Below, piece by piece: positions 8,902 to 18,032 of a stretch of 57,422 nucleotides of DNA (position 1 is the stretch's first letter; every line of letters begins with the position of its first letter). Source of the stretch: Phycisphaerae bacterium. GTDB lineage: Bacteria > Planctomycetota > Phycisphaerae > SM23-33. Made by a program: the position numbers and the translations under genes. The stretch lies in contig JADHXQ010000015.1 in assembly GCA_016782885.1 (NCBI GenBank), positions 1 through 57,422 on the forward strand, read 5' to 3'. The notes beneath the pieces are model-generated. The model searched no databases. It worked only from the letters and a program-made list of their open reading frames with translations, and was not told the DNA's origin.

Positions 8902-9822
8902 ATGAAGAAACGCATCTGTTTTCTGGCCGCTTGCCTGGTGCTCGCTTCGCCGCTGGTATACGCCCAGAAGAAAGCCAAGAAGCCCCCCATCCGAAGGCAG
9001 CGCAGTTCGGTTTTCAAGGTGCCCGATTCGGTGACGGTCGCGCGGGACATCGTCTACGCGACCTACGGCGACCGCAAGGTCACGCTCGACCTGTACCTGC
9101 CCAGGCATAAAAAACCGCCCAAAGGCAAGATCCCGTGCATAATGACGGTTCACGGCGGCGGATGGCGGAACGGCGACAAGAACAAATTCGCCCGGTTCGC
9201 GTCGAAGTTCGCCGAGAACGGTTTCGCCGCGGCCTGCATCGGTTACCGGCTCATGCCCGAGGTGAAGGTCCCCCAGTGCATCGAAGACGCCAAGGCCTCG
9301 GTCCGCTGGGTGCGAGCCAACGCCGAGAAGTACAACATAGACCCCGACCGCATCGGCGCGTTCGGAGGGTCGGCCGGCGCCCACCTGGTAGCCATGCTGG
9401 GCACGAGCTTCAAAGTCGAAAAACTCGAGGGCGACGGCGGTAACAAGGGCGTCTCAAGCCGCGTCCACGCGGTGGTAGCCCTCGCCACACCCGCCGATAT
9501 GACCGGCTTCGGCCGCTTCTCCAAAAACGCCGAAGAGGCGAAGCTGATCTCACCGGTAAGCTACGTCGACAAAGACAGCGCAAAGTTCCTGCTGATGCAC
9601 TCCGAGGGCGACCGCGTCGTGCCCCACAAACAGTCGATTCTCCTCCAGGAAAAACTCACCAAAGCCTCCGTCCCGGTCCAACTGATAACGATCAAAGGCG
9701 CCAGCCACGCGTTCTGGAACGGCAACTCCCCCACAGCCAAGAAAACCATCGCCGATGCAATAGCCTTCTTCCAGACAACCCTGAAACCCGCCAAGACCAA
9801 GACCGACAAGAAGTCCAAGTAA
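8902..9822 (+). CDS. Secreted alpha/beta hydrolase (carboxylesterase/BD-FAE-like)
   Basis: This is a 306-residue exported esterase. A signal peptide (MKKRICFLAACLVLA, cut near residue 21) precedes a Lys-rich linker. HGGG at 84-87 forms the oxyanion hole, GGSAG at 155-159 carries the nucleophile Ser157, EGDRVVP holds the acid Asp237 and GASHAFW the His269. GGAG lies six bases upstream of the chosen ATG; an earlier in-frame ATG (8890) lies before it. The gene follows the propeller gene by 33 bp and may be co-transcribed. Related enzymes remove acetyl, feruloyl or other acyl groups from plant or algal polysaccharides, which would fit the nearby sulfatases; the real substrate is unknown. Confidence 0.9.
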   Translation: MKKRICFLAACLVLASPLVYAQKKAKKPPIRRQRSSVFKVPDSVTVARDIVYATYGDRKVTLDLYLPRHKKPPKGKIPCIMTVHGGGWRNGDKNKFARFASKFAENGFAAACIGYRLMPEVKVPQCIEDAKASVRWVRANAEKYNIDPDRIGAFGGSAGAHLVAMLGTSFKVEKLEGDGGNKGVSSRVHAVVALATPADMTGFGRFSKNAEEAKLISPVSYVDKDSAKFLLMHSEGDRVVPHKQSILLQEKLTKASVPVQLITIKGASHAFWNGNSPTAKKTIADAIAFFQTTLKPAKTKTDKKSK

Positions 9823-9843
9823 GCTTTGATCAGAGGGCCGAAG

Positions 9844-10040
9844 AGGGCCGAAGGCCCGTGAAGATATTAGCCGGGTCCGGAAGGGCCCGGAATCCCGCTC
9901 CCTTAAAACAGAGCCCGGGTGAGAGAAATCGCACATTCGCGCACCGGCTTTTCTGTCACCCCGTTGGGGCTCTGGAGTATTTAAGAATGTGTTCCGGGCG
10001 CTGCCGGACCCGGCTGCCATCGTCTCGGGCCTTCGGCCCT
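9844..10040. repeat. Nested palindromic intergenic element, copy 2
   Basis: Three nested pairs of arms are visible: a perfect 15-bp pair at 9844-9858 and 10026-10040 (AGGGCCGAAGGCCCG on the left), an 11-bp pair GCCGGGTCCGG at 9870-9880 and 10004-10014, and an inner AGAGCCC/GGGCTCT pair at 9910-9916 and 9967-9973. The inner part shares the words GAGCCC..GGTGA and TTTTC.GTCACCC..GGGCTCTGGA with the element at 1621-1820. Like that copy, it sits between convergent genes. No coding region is supported here. Confidence 0.7.
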
Positions 10041-10105
10041 CCGAACACGCCAAAAGAAATCCGGGGAGCTTTCAAAGCGGCGAGACGCCGCTTCTACGAT
10101 ATAAT

Positions 10106-13100
10106 CTACTTCTTCGCCCAGCAGGTCAGCTTACCGTCGCGGGTTGCTATGAAAAGTTTTCCGTTGGCGGCGATCAGACCGTCCAGTACAGGGGGCGATT
10201 CAAGCTTATACTCCGCGAGTTTCTTGCCATCAGCTTTCGAGACTGCGCGCAGGAGTCCGCCTTCGCGGCCTTCGAGGGCGGCGAGGGGATCTTTATCGTC
10301 GAATGTGTCAGGGGCGCCGGCGATGAAGAGTTTGTCGGTAGCGCTTACCATCGCTTTCACGCGGATCGGGACCCAGACGGCCCATTTCGGCGGTTTGGCG
10401 CGGGAGTATCCTACGCCCTTATCCTTATTATACGTGTAGGCGTTTACTTCGCTGAGCTGCGGGGCGCTGCCGATATTCGGGCCGAACTTCCTGCCCTTGT
10501 CATTGCCGCCCCTGGTGAGATTGAACTTCGGGAGCCATTCGATCGCCTTGCCCTCATCGCGTCCGATCAGGATTGGTTCATTGTCGTTATCGTCGGCGAC
10601 CAGGAGGTATCCTTTGGTCGCGGGGAAGAACATCGGGCTGTGTCGATTCCGTGTCCAGAACGTCTTCACACCGTAGGTGGTGCTCTTGTCGAACACCAGC
10701 AGTTGCCCGCTCTTTGACGCCTGGTTGGCGAGGTAGTAACCGGGCCAGATGTTGCTGTACATCCAGAACGTGCGGTTGTACCACTCGTCATCCAGGAAAC
10801 CGGACGTCGAGAAGATGTGACGCCCGGCCTTGCGGTCGCCCAGCAGCGATATCGTCTTTGGCAGGTCCGGTTTGAGCTTCCGATCGAACCGCAGTTGCAT
10901 GATGTAGATGTACTCGCCGTCGCTGACGAGCACGTCGTTGCGGGCGCCCTCGGACCAGTATGAATGCCCGTGCCCCTTGGTGTGATCCTCGTAGGGTCCG
11001 AGTTCCTGGTGCTTGTGAACCACCCTGCCCGTTGCCGGTTCGATGGCGTAGAGGAATATCCCGCCATCGAGGTATGTCGACCGACCGGCCGAGACGTACG
11101 CGAGCCCGTCGAGCACCAGCACCGAACCATGCACCGGCCAGGCCGACTCCAACTGGCCGAACGAACCGATCAACCGCTGATGGGGAGCCGCCCGGAACCG
11201 CCACGCCAACTCACCGTCATTCGCCCTCAGACAGTAGACGTATCCGTCTGCCGAGCCAAACAGGACCATCCCCTCGTGGATCGTCGGAGGCGAATCGATC
11301 CGCCCACCTGCGACAAATCGCCACCGCTGCCTGCCCGTTTCGGCGTCGAAAGCATAAAGCGTGTGCCTGTCGCAGGAGGCTATCCAGAGCGTGTCTCCGA
11401 CGACCACCGGCTGGGTCAGCGGCCCGGTGAGTTGAACCTGCCAGGCGGATTTGATCTCGGCGGGCAGTCTTGCGCCCCCCGCTCCGCTGCGAAGCGAATC
11501 GTGACGGAACGCGGGCCAATCGTGCCCATCGTCGCCCGCCGACTTGGCGATCTTTCCGTAGGCAGCACCCCTCTCCAGCCGCTTTTCCGGCGGGTCGACC
11601 GGGCCAAAATCCTTCTTGCCCGTCAGCGCGTTGAAACCGAGAATCTTCACGCCGGCCGAGCAGTAGCACTGGTCGGTCGGCACGTACGTCATACCGTTGG
11701 CGGGCATGATCCCGAGTTTGCAGCTGCCCCGCACCCAGTTGTTTCGCGAATGCTCGCCGCCGTCTATCGCCAGGTACTCCATGCCTTCCATCGCACCGAT
11801 CACGTATTTGCTGGTGGCTTTGTTCGTGTAGCAGCGGTGGTGGTGCTGCGGGCTCCAGAGGCCCGTGACGCCGAGGGATTTGAGTTTCTTTCCGGTTTTC
11901 AGGTCCACCCGATCCCCGCGATATCCGAGCCAGATCGTATCGCCGACGATATACACGCCCGAATGCCCGCGGCGCCTTCCTTTGGGATTGGACTTCTTGT
12001 TGTCCCAGATGGTCTTGCCCGAAGTCAGCGAAAGCGTCTGCATCGACGAACCGGTCTTCGACAGGATCGTGTCGCCCGAGATCATCGTCGCACCGCTCAC
12101 GCGCAGCGGCGATTCCCAGAGCGTCTTGCCCGAACGGATGTCCACGCACCGCATCGTTTTGCCTTTGTGCGTATAAACCAGTCGGGATCCGCTGGCCGCC
12201 GGAGACGCAGCCGCTCCCTCGACCTTCCAGAGCTGTTTGCCCGTGACACCATCGAACGCGAGCGTACTCCTGGCGGTCCGGACGACCAGCACGCCGCCGC
12301 TGAGCAGCAGTTTTCTTGGCGATTCGCTGCCCTCGCAAACCGCGAGCACTTTACCGCCGGCCGCATCGATAATGCTCACCGGCGCCGAGTTGCCCAGCGT
12401 GAAGTACAAACGCTCGCCGTCGGCGACCATGCGGCTGGCGTAGTCGCCCGGTATCTTCGTCCGAAAACCCAACGTCTTTATCCAGCCCATCTCGCCCGTG
12501 TATTTCTTCCGCCAATCGTCCTGCCACGTCTGCCAGCCCCACTTGGGCAAGGGAATCTTCCACAGCGGCATACCGTTGAACGCGTCGCGCGCGATCAGCG
12601 ACCACTTTTCGGGCAGGCGAGAGTCGGTGATTCCGATCGGACCTTCGTCCAGCGTGTAGAATATCCGCCCGCCGGCGGTAACCATCGATGAGATACCCGT
12701 GGGAACTTCGTGGCTGCGAAGCCATCGCGGGCCTGCGGTCCACTGCATTCGCCTCGGCGGACCGACAACCGTATCCTCAGCGACCGGATTGTTCTCGGGG
12801 CCCTGGTGGAAGTGGCTCCAGTCGTCGATATTGTCGGGCACGGGTTTGGTCAGCTTCTTGTCGCCAATGAGCGCCACGCCGCCCGGCGCCAGGGCACGCA
12901 GAATCTCATCGTCCGCGATCTTAACACCCTCGCTGACGACAACAAGATTCACCGTATTCTCGGCGTAGGGAAGCTTCTTACCGTCGAACACCGCCGCGGA
13001 AACCATCCCATACCCGCCGGCGGCGGAGATGTTTTCGCGAGCGGCTTTGACCTTCGCCGGATCGCTATCGAGCCCTTGGACCAGGTAGCTGTCATTGACG

Positions 13101-13267
13101 CGAAGCGCCGCGGTGAGTTTCCCGTCACCACAACCGACATGAACGACCACCCCGCCGCGAACCGCGGATGTTTTGAGAATCTGCGAAGCAGACTCCGCTC
13201 CCTTCGCCCCACTCCAGACCAACAACACCGCAGCAAGAATGGGCACGTATGCATACTTCATATTCAT
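10106..13267 (-). CDS. Secreted methyltransferase-like domain plus PQQ-type beta-propeller protein
   Basis: This 1053-residue protein is a paralogue in architecture of the gene at 6067. A signal peptide ends near WSGAKGAES. A class I methyltransferase-like domain follows, and here VHVGCGDGKLT (43-53) keeps the G-x-G-x-G loop, with YLVQGLDSD as the acidic strand 2 and ALAPGGVALIG as motif post-I. The hinge DDWSHFHQGPENNP matches DDWSHPYHGPDNNP of the paralogue. The rest is a large propeller with repeats such as TLYAFDAETGRQRWRF. An exported protein with an intact SAM-binding loop is puzzling, as SAM is not expected in the periplasm. Function unknown. Confidence 0.82.
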   Translation of the reverse strand: MNMKYAYVPILAAVLLVWSGAKGAESASQILKTSAVRGGVVVHVGCGDGKLTAALRVNDSYLVQGLDSDPAKVKAARENISAAGGYGMVSAAVFDGKKLPYAENTVNLVVVSEGVKIADDEILRALAPGGVALIGDKKLTKPVPDNIDDWSHFHQGPENNPVAEDTVVGPPRRMQWTAGPRWLRSHEVPTGISSMVTAGGRIFYTLDEGPIGITDSRLPEKWSLIARDAFNGMPLWKIPLPKWGWQTWQDDWRKKYTGEMGWIKTLGFRTKIPGDYASRMVADGERLYFTLGNSAPVSIIDAAGGKVLAVCEGSESPRKLLLSGGVLVVRTARSTLAFDGVTGKQLWKVEGAAASPAASGSRLVYTHKGKTMRCVDIRSGKTLWESPLRVSGATMISGDTILSKTGSSMQTLSLTSGKTIWDNKKSNPKGRRRGHSGVYIVGDTIWLGYRGDRVDLKTGKKLKSLGVTGLWSPQHHHRCYTNKATSKYVIGAMEGMEYLAIDGGEHSRNNWVRGSCKLGIMPANGMTYVPTDQCYCSAGVKILGFNALTGKKDFGPVDPPEKRLERGAAYGKIAKSAGDDGHDWPAFRHDSLRSGAGGARLPAEIKSAWQVQLTGPLTQPVVVGDTLWIASCDRHTLYAFDAETGRQRWRFVAGGRIDSPPTIHEGMVLFGSADGYVYCLRANDGELAWRFRAAPHQRLIGSFGQLESAWPVHGSVLVLDGLAYVSAGRSTYLDGGIFLYAIEPATGRVVHKHQELGPYEDHTKGHGHSYWSEGARNDVLVSDGEYIYIMQLRFDRKLKPDLPKTISLLGDRKAGRHIFSTSGFLDDEWYNRTFWMYSNIWPGYYLANQASKSGQLLVFDKSTTYGVKTFWTRNRHSPMFFPATKGYLLVADDNDNEPILIGRDEGKAIEWLPKFNLTRGGNDKGRKFGPNIGSAPQLSEVNAYTYNKDKGVGYSRAKPPKWAVWVPIRVKAMVSATDKLFIAGAPDTFDDKDPLAALEGREGGLLRAVSKADGKKLAEYKLESPPVLDGLIAANGKLFIATRDGKLTCWAKK

Positions 13268-13392
13268 AGTTCATTTCCGTTAATCGGTTTCCAGGCGTTC
13301 CGATTTGCATTATACCGCCTCCGACAACAAACGGAAACGACAAGCGTTCTCTGACCCCATTCTCTCTAACGCCGAGCCCTATTGCTATTCCA

Positions 13393-14856
13393 CTACACAC
13401 ATGGAGCCACAGCGGGTTCCGCCTCGGCGCGCCTCCTGCGAACTATCAGCACTATCGTGTACGCCAGCAGCAGCGTGTACACCACGGACATCAGGAGGCC
13501 TTCACAGTCCGATATCCGCACTATCGGATAGACCATGCAAAACAGGACGAACAGAATGACCGTGGCCCATCCGGCCGGACCGCGGTTGCAGATGAACTGC
13601 AGCCGCGCGACCAGTGCAGTCAGCACAACGCCGGCGATCAGCATCCCTCCGACCAGCCCGGGCGCGTAGTCTCCCACGTGCGCCATCAGCAAGTAATACA
13701 AGTAGTAGCCCAGCGCCGTCAGCAGCAAAGGCAGCCACGCCGGGGGCTGCCCCATCGTAAGATGCGTGACGATGATCATGCCCAGCAGCAGGACCATCCC
13801 CCACGGACCGGCCGACAGGACCCTCGCGACGTAATAGCCCTCCTGTTTTTTCGTCGGGACGATTACGCCCATTCCGAGGCGCGTCACGGCGTTGTCCAGG
13901 TTCCAGATCAAAGTGGCGATGCCATCTGCGTCGCTGCTGTCGGTCGGCGTCATGCAGCCGATTGGATAGTTCAGGTCCGCCGCCGCGATGTCCTTGCACT
14001 TCATGACGATGCGATACTTCTGAAGCTGCTTGCCCGCCCCGGGCTCAAAACGCAGGTGGTCCAGTCCGCGGCTGTGGTAGGAAACCGTAATCTTTCGCGG
14101 TTGTGCGGGCTCCATGTACGACCACCACGTCACGCGCTCGCCGCTTATGACAACCGGTCCCGAGGGCTTCTGACCGTCGACCAGGACCGTCAGATGGTCC
14201 AGGAGCCCCTGGTCCTCGGGCAGCGGAAACGTGCAGCGGACGCTAAGCGGGCGGTCCGAGAAGTTCTGCAACGTATAGGTGAAACGGCAGTTCGTCTCGA
14301 AGCAGGGATACCACCCGCCGCCCTTTCGGCGGTAGTTCATCCAGAGTTCGATGCTGTGGTCGGCCTCCTTGATCGCACTGCCCTCGACGAGATGTTCGAT
14401 GCGTTCTTTGCGGTATCCCACCGGTCCGGCCGCGGCTTGCAGTTTCGCGTAATCGACCTCCAGCCCGTCCTTGTTGTAGTAGTGTGTGGTGTAGTACAGC
14501 AACTCGGCGGTCATCTCCCTCTGGACGTGCGGGCGGCCCCAGATGGTCTTGACCGCATTGTAGCATCGCTGCGTCACACCGCCTCGCAGGCGCGAGAACT
14601 CGGCGGATTGGTAGGACAAGTGCCCGGCCAGCATCGCCAGCACCGCCAAACCGATCAGCACCTTGAGCACCGAACCTAGAGACCCGGTAATCAGTGCGGG
14701 CCAGCGGTCGAGCTGGTCCTGGCGACGGCGCCGAAGCCACCTGCCCACGCTGGCCAGGATAATCGCAAGAACCAGTATACCCAGCGCCGCGGTAACGGCC
14801 AGACGCAGCGGCTGATCCTGAAAACGGTAAGCGAACCGCGAGAAATAAGAAAACAT
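13393..14856 (-). CDS. Polytopic membrane protein, possibly distant to CreD
   Basis: This is a 487-residue protein. Two membrane segments lie near residues 18-40 and 60-80. A long soluble middle part is probably on the outer side, with beta-rich stretches such as SVRCTFPLPEDQGLLDHLTV. About five membrane segments crowd the last 150 residues, ending in an Arg-rich tail. A large extracytoplasmic beta domain followed by a five-helix C-terminus recalls the CreD inner-membrane family, but no decisive motif was seen, so the link is tentative. It is alone on the minus strand upstream of a divergent HzsA-related gene. Confidence 0.7.
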   Translation of the reverse strand: MFSYFSRFAYRFQDQPLRLAVTAALGILVLAIILASVGRWLRRRRQDQLDRWPALITGSLGSVLKVLIGLAVLAMLAGHLSYQSAEFSRLRGGVTQRCYNAVKTIWGRPHVQREMTAELLYYTTHYYNKDGLEVDYAKLQAAAGPVGYRKERIEHLVEGSAIKEADHSIELWMNYRRKGGGWYPCFETNCRFTYTLQNFSDRPLSVRCTFPLPEDQGLLDHLTVLVDGQKPSGPVVISGERVTWWSYMEPAQPRKITVSYHSRGLDHLRFEPGAGKQLQKYRIVMKCKDIAAADLNYPIGCMTPTDSSDADGIATLIWNLDNAVTRLGMGVIVPTKKQEGYYVARVLSAGPWGMVLLLGMIIVTHLTMGQPPAWLPLLLTALGYYLYYLLMAHVGDYAPGLVGGMLIAGVVLTALVARLQFICNRGPAGWATVILFVLFCMVYPIVRISDCEGLLMSVVYTLLLAYTIVLIVRRRRAEAEPAVAPCV

Positions 14857-15147
14857 GAAGAGACTCCCTGGCCGTAAAAGCCACCTGATGGACCAACTCG
14901 ATGGGCCTGCAAGGACCCGGCGTACCCAGCGCCCCAGAAGCGAAGAATGGCGTCTCGATAGAGGCGTCCAAATGAGATACGACCCGCACCAACCCAGCAG
15001 TAAATCGGCGATTCGACTCTCGTTCGCTGCTTCCAGTCCAACTCACGACAGAACTCCACAGGTTCTGCATCGTCTGGGCCGACTTGAATACTTTAACCAA
15101 AATTACGCAAAATATTCTCGCTCGTAAAAATCAGGCGGCAGTTCGGG

Positions 15148-15153
15148 TATAAT
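15148..15153 (+). promoter_or_regulatory. -10 element (TATAAT) for a probably leaderless mRNA
   Basis: A perfect TATAAT hexamer ends nine bases before the ATG at 15163. A start site seven bases downstream would leave a leader of two or three bases. No Shine-Dalgarno sequence precedes the ATG, which agrees with leaderless translation. The -35 region is poor. Inference from spacing only. Confidence 0.5.
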
Positions 15154-15162
15154 CGCTGTAGT

Positions 15163-17964
15163 ATGAAAATGCTTCGCGACCGGCATCTTGGCGTGATTGT
15201 CCTTCTTTCTCTGACGTTGGCTGCGGCGGGCCGGGAGGCGGAGAAATTCACCCCGCCGAAGGGTTACCACCTGGTGGCGGAAGACAATTGCGGTACTGCT
15301 TCCCAAAAGCATGTCATGGTCGGCAAGACGTGGGTTTATCCGGCGAAAATGGTTGAGGCGCCGGATGAGTATCGGACGATTGTCTTCGATAACAGCGCCT
15401 GCGTGCTCCGCTATCTCAAACCGAACCCCAAGGCGTCCTACAAAGTCGATGTCGTCTATCTGGACAACGGCGGCAGGGTCCAGCGATTGGAGGCCAACGG
15501 GCGCCAGGTCCATGGCGATCTGAAGCTGCCCGTGAAGCGGCCCGGGCGTTTTGTATACGATATCCCCAAGGCCGCCTACGCCGACGGTAAGACACTCGAT
15601 CTGAAATTCATCCGGGTCGCCGGGGCTAATGCGCTGGTCTGCTACGTGCGGATATGGTCCACCGACAAGACACCGCTAGCCGGATCCGCAGCGGCCGTGC
15701 GGAACCGGCTTGCCCAAGAACCGGTGGGATCGGTTAAGGCGATCGGACCCCGCATCGAGAAGCATCTGCAGCGCGGGGAAAAGATTCTGGCTGACATTCG
15801 TCAATTGGGCGTCAAGGATCTATCCGCCGACGTCGAGGCGCTGCGTGCGATCGATAAAGCCCGCAAGGCGCTCGTGGCGGCCGGGAGTTCGGACGCGGAT
15901 GCGTGGAAGAAGGTATATCTCGATGCGCGCCGGGCGGTGCGGCGGATAGCGTTTAAGAACCCGCTGCTGCATGACAACGAAGGGCTGCTGTTTGTGCGGC
16001 GGTATCATCCGACGCGGAATCACCAGTGCTCCCGGCGGAGGTCGCGGTATAACCGCCTCGGCGGGGAGATATGCATACTGAAGGACATCAGCGCCGACGC
16101 CCCGCCAAAGGTCGTCTCGCTGACCAACGGCAAGTTCCCCGACGGCATGTTCAGCCGCCCCGATATCTCCTACGACGGTAAGCGAATCGTGCTGGGATTC
16201 GCACCGACAACCCGCACCGAGCCTATAAAAGACCTCCCGAAAGATTACCTGAATCGCGCCTACTACGAATCGCTGGGCAACGGAACCGCATTCGACGTGT
16301 GGGAAATGTCGCTGTCGCCGGACGACAAGACCGCTCCGCGACGCATCACCCGCGCAAAAACCCTCCGCGACGAAAGCACCGACCCGATCTACCTGCCAAG
16401 CGGACGCCTCGCGTTCATGTCGCCGCGGGCCGGCGGTTTCGTCCAGTGCGGCGACTGGGCGTGGGCCGACTGCATCTTCACCATGAAACCAGACGGCGCC
16501 GACATCCGCCAGATAACGCTCGCAAAGGAAGGCGAATGGGACCCGGCGGTAATGGACGACGGGACGATAATGTTCACGCGGTGGGAATACGTGATGCGTT
16601 TCTGGCGGCCGACACAGCTTATCTGGAACGCCCGCCCGGACGGGACAAACCCGCGAGTGGTCGGCGGGTTCCTCACCGGCGAACGAAACTACGCGATGTG
16701 CCGCCAGATTCCGGGGACGTCCAAAGTCGTCTGCGTCGAAGCACACCATCACAACGACGGCAGCGGGAACATCCTGATCGTCGATCTGAAATACGGACGC
16801 GACAGCAAGGAAGGACACGAAATCCTCGTCAAAGGCTCGGCCGACTGCCCCTACCCGCTCGGCAAGGCGTCCGACAAGCTGGTGGCAGGCAAATATTTCA
16901 TGGTATCTTACGACCCCGCCGGCCGCGGACGCCCCGACAACCGATCCGCACGTGAAGTTGCGATATATCTCGCCGACGTGTACGGAACGCTGGAGTTGAT
17001 CTACCGCGATGCCGCGATGTCGGCGATGTTCCCCATGCCGATCCGCCCGCGCCGCAAGCCGCCTGTGATACCCGACGTAGTACCCGCACCGGGCGAACGC
17101 AGCGGGGTGTTCTCGATCCAGAACGTGAACATCGGCCTGCCCGAATCGATGCACGGAAAGGCCCGCTACCTCCAGATCGTCGAGGCACACGAACGCCGCA
17201 TCCGCACCGTGCCGGTGAACCTCTGGTCGGGCATCGGGGGCTTCGAGACCAAGACGGTGCTCGGCACGGTCCCGATAGAGTCCGACGGGTCCGCCAGTTT
17301 CCGCGCACCGGCGGGCAAGTCAGTGTTCTTCTCAGTACTCGATGAGAAATACCAGGGGCTCCACACGATGCGGATGACGACGGACATAAAAGCCGGCGAG
17401 CGGATGGGCTGCGTCGGGTGTCACGAACCGCCCAACACCACCCCCCTCAAGACCGTATCGCTGGCCGCGCGGCGAAAACCATCTGAGATCACCCCCCCGC
17501 CATGGGGCGTGCAAACGTTCGGTTTTCCCAAGCTGGTCCAGCCGATACTCGATCAGCACTGCATCTCCTGCCACGGCGCCAAGGACGCAAAGGATAAGAA
17601 TACCGGAATCGCCCCCGACCTCCGCGCCGGCAGCGAAACGGCCGAAGAGTTCGTCCCGAACGTCTACACCATTTACGGCGAGGGATACAGGAAATGCTAC
17701 AAGTACCAATCATACTGGGCGCTGCTCAAGTACATCAAGCGGGCCGACATCTACAACTACCTCACCCCGCCGGGCTCGTGGGGCTCGCGCATCAGCCCGC
17801 TGACAAAAAGCCTGACCGACGCCGAACACCACAAGAAGATAAAACTGACCGGCGCCCAGAAACGCATACTCTACACCTGGATCGACTGCAACCTCCCCTA
17901 CCTCGACGACTGGCGAAAATACTCAGTAGACCCCGAAGTCCGCAAGGTGGCGAAGGCGAAGTAG
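15163..17964 (+). CDS. HzsA-related secreted di-haem protein
   Basis: This is a 933-residue exported protein. A signal peptide spans about residues 1-25. A beta-rich N-terminal domain (about 26-170) is followed by a helical stretch, then a propeller-like middle with TolB-type blades (SRPDISYDGKRIVLGF, PDGADIRQITLAKEGEWDP). Two c-type haem sites sit near the C-terminus, CVGCH at 750-754 and CISCH at 800-804. This order, propeller then CxxCH pair, is that of proteins named after the hydrazine synthase alpha subunit middle domain and common in planctomycetes that are not anammox bacteria. It is probably a periplasmic electron-transfer or catalytic protein of unknown substrate. The gene appears leaderless. 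A second family member is at 35888-38677. Confidence 0.85.
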   Translation: MKMLRDRHLGVIVLLSLTLAAAGREAEKFTPPKGYHLVAEDNCGTASQKHVMVGKTWVYPAKMVEAPDEYRTIVFDNSACVLRYLKPNPKASYKVDVVYLDNGGRVQRLEANGRQVHGDLKLPVKRPGRFVYDIPKAAYADGKTLDLKFIRVAGANALVCYVRIWSTDKTPLAGSAAAVRNRLAQEPVGSVKAIGPRIEKHLQRGEKILADIRQLGVKDLSADVEALRAIDKARKALVAAGSSDADAWKKVYLDARRAVRRIAFKNPLLHDNEGLLFVRRYHPTRNHQCSRRRSRYNRLGGEICILKDISADAPPKVVSLTNGKFPDGMFSRPDISYDGKRIVLGFAPTTRTEPIKDLPKDYLNRAYYESLGNGTAFDVWEMSLSPDDKTAPRRITRAKTLRDESTDPIYLPSGRLAFMSPRAGGFVQCGDWAWADCIFTMKPDGADIRQITLAKEGEWDPAVMDDGTIMFTRWEYVMRFWRPTQLIWNARPDGTNPRVVGGFLTGERNYAMCRQIPGTSKVVCVEAHHHNDGSGNILIVDLKYGRDSKEGHEILVKGSADCPYPLGKASDKLVAGKYFMVSYDPAGRGRPDNRSAREVAIYLADVYGTLELIYRDAAMSAMFPMPIRPRRKPPVIPDVVPAPGERSGVFSIQNVNIGLPESMHGKARYLQIVEAHERRIRTVPVNLWSGIGGFETKTVLGTVPIESDGSASFRAPAGKSVFFSVLDEKYQGLHTMRMTTDIKAGERMGCVGCHEPPNTTPLKTVSLAARRKPSEITPPPWGVQTFGFPKLVQPILDQHCISCHGAKDAKDKNTGIAPDLRAGSETAEEFVPNVYTIYGEGYRKCYKYQSYWALLKYIKRADIYNYLTPPGSWGSRISPLTKSLTDAEHHKKIKLTGAQKRILYTWIDCNLPYLDDWRKYSVDPEVRKVAKAK

Positions 17965-17989
17965 GCGCCAGACTCCCCGCGTTCACGAC

Positions 17990-18015
17990 AGCCCACAGAT
18001 AGCTATCTGTGGGCT
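17990..18015. terminator. Perfect 26-bp palindrome, bidirectional terminator
   Basis: The 13-base half AGCCCACAGATAG is followed at once by its exact reverse complement, then TTTATCGCTTT on the plus strand. It lies in the 68-bp gap between the convergent HzsA-related gene (ending 17964) and the sulfatase (ending 18033), so it can serve both. The perfect stem allows a strong hairpin with a small loop. Confidence 0.75.
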
Positions 18016-18032
18016 TTATCGCTTTGTTCACT

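Noticed and set aside
15163..17964. Evidence for anammox metabolism from the HzsA-like protein
   Set aside because: Only the middle propeller and haem layout are shared with hydrazine synthase; no other anammox gene is present and such relatives are common in other planctomycetes.
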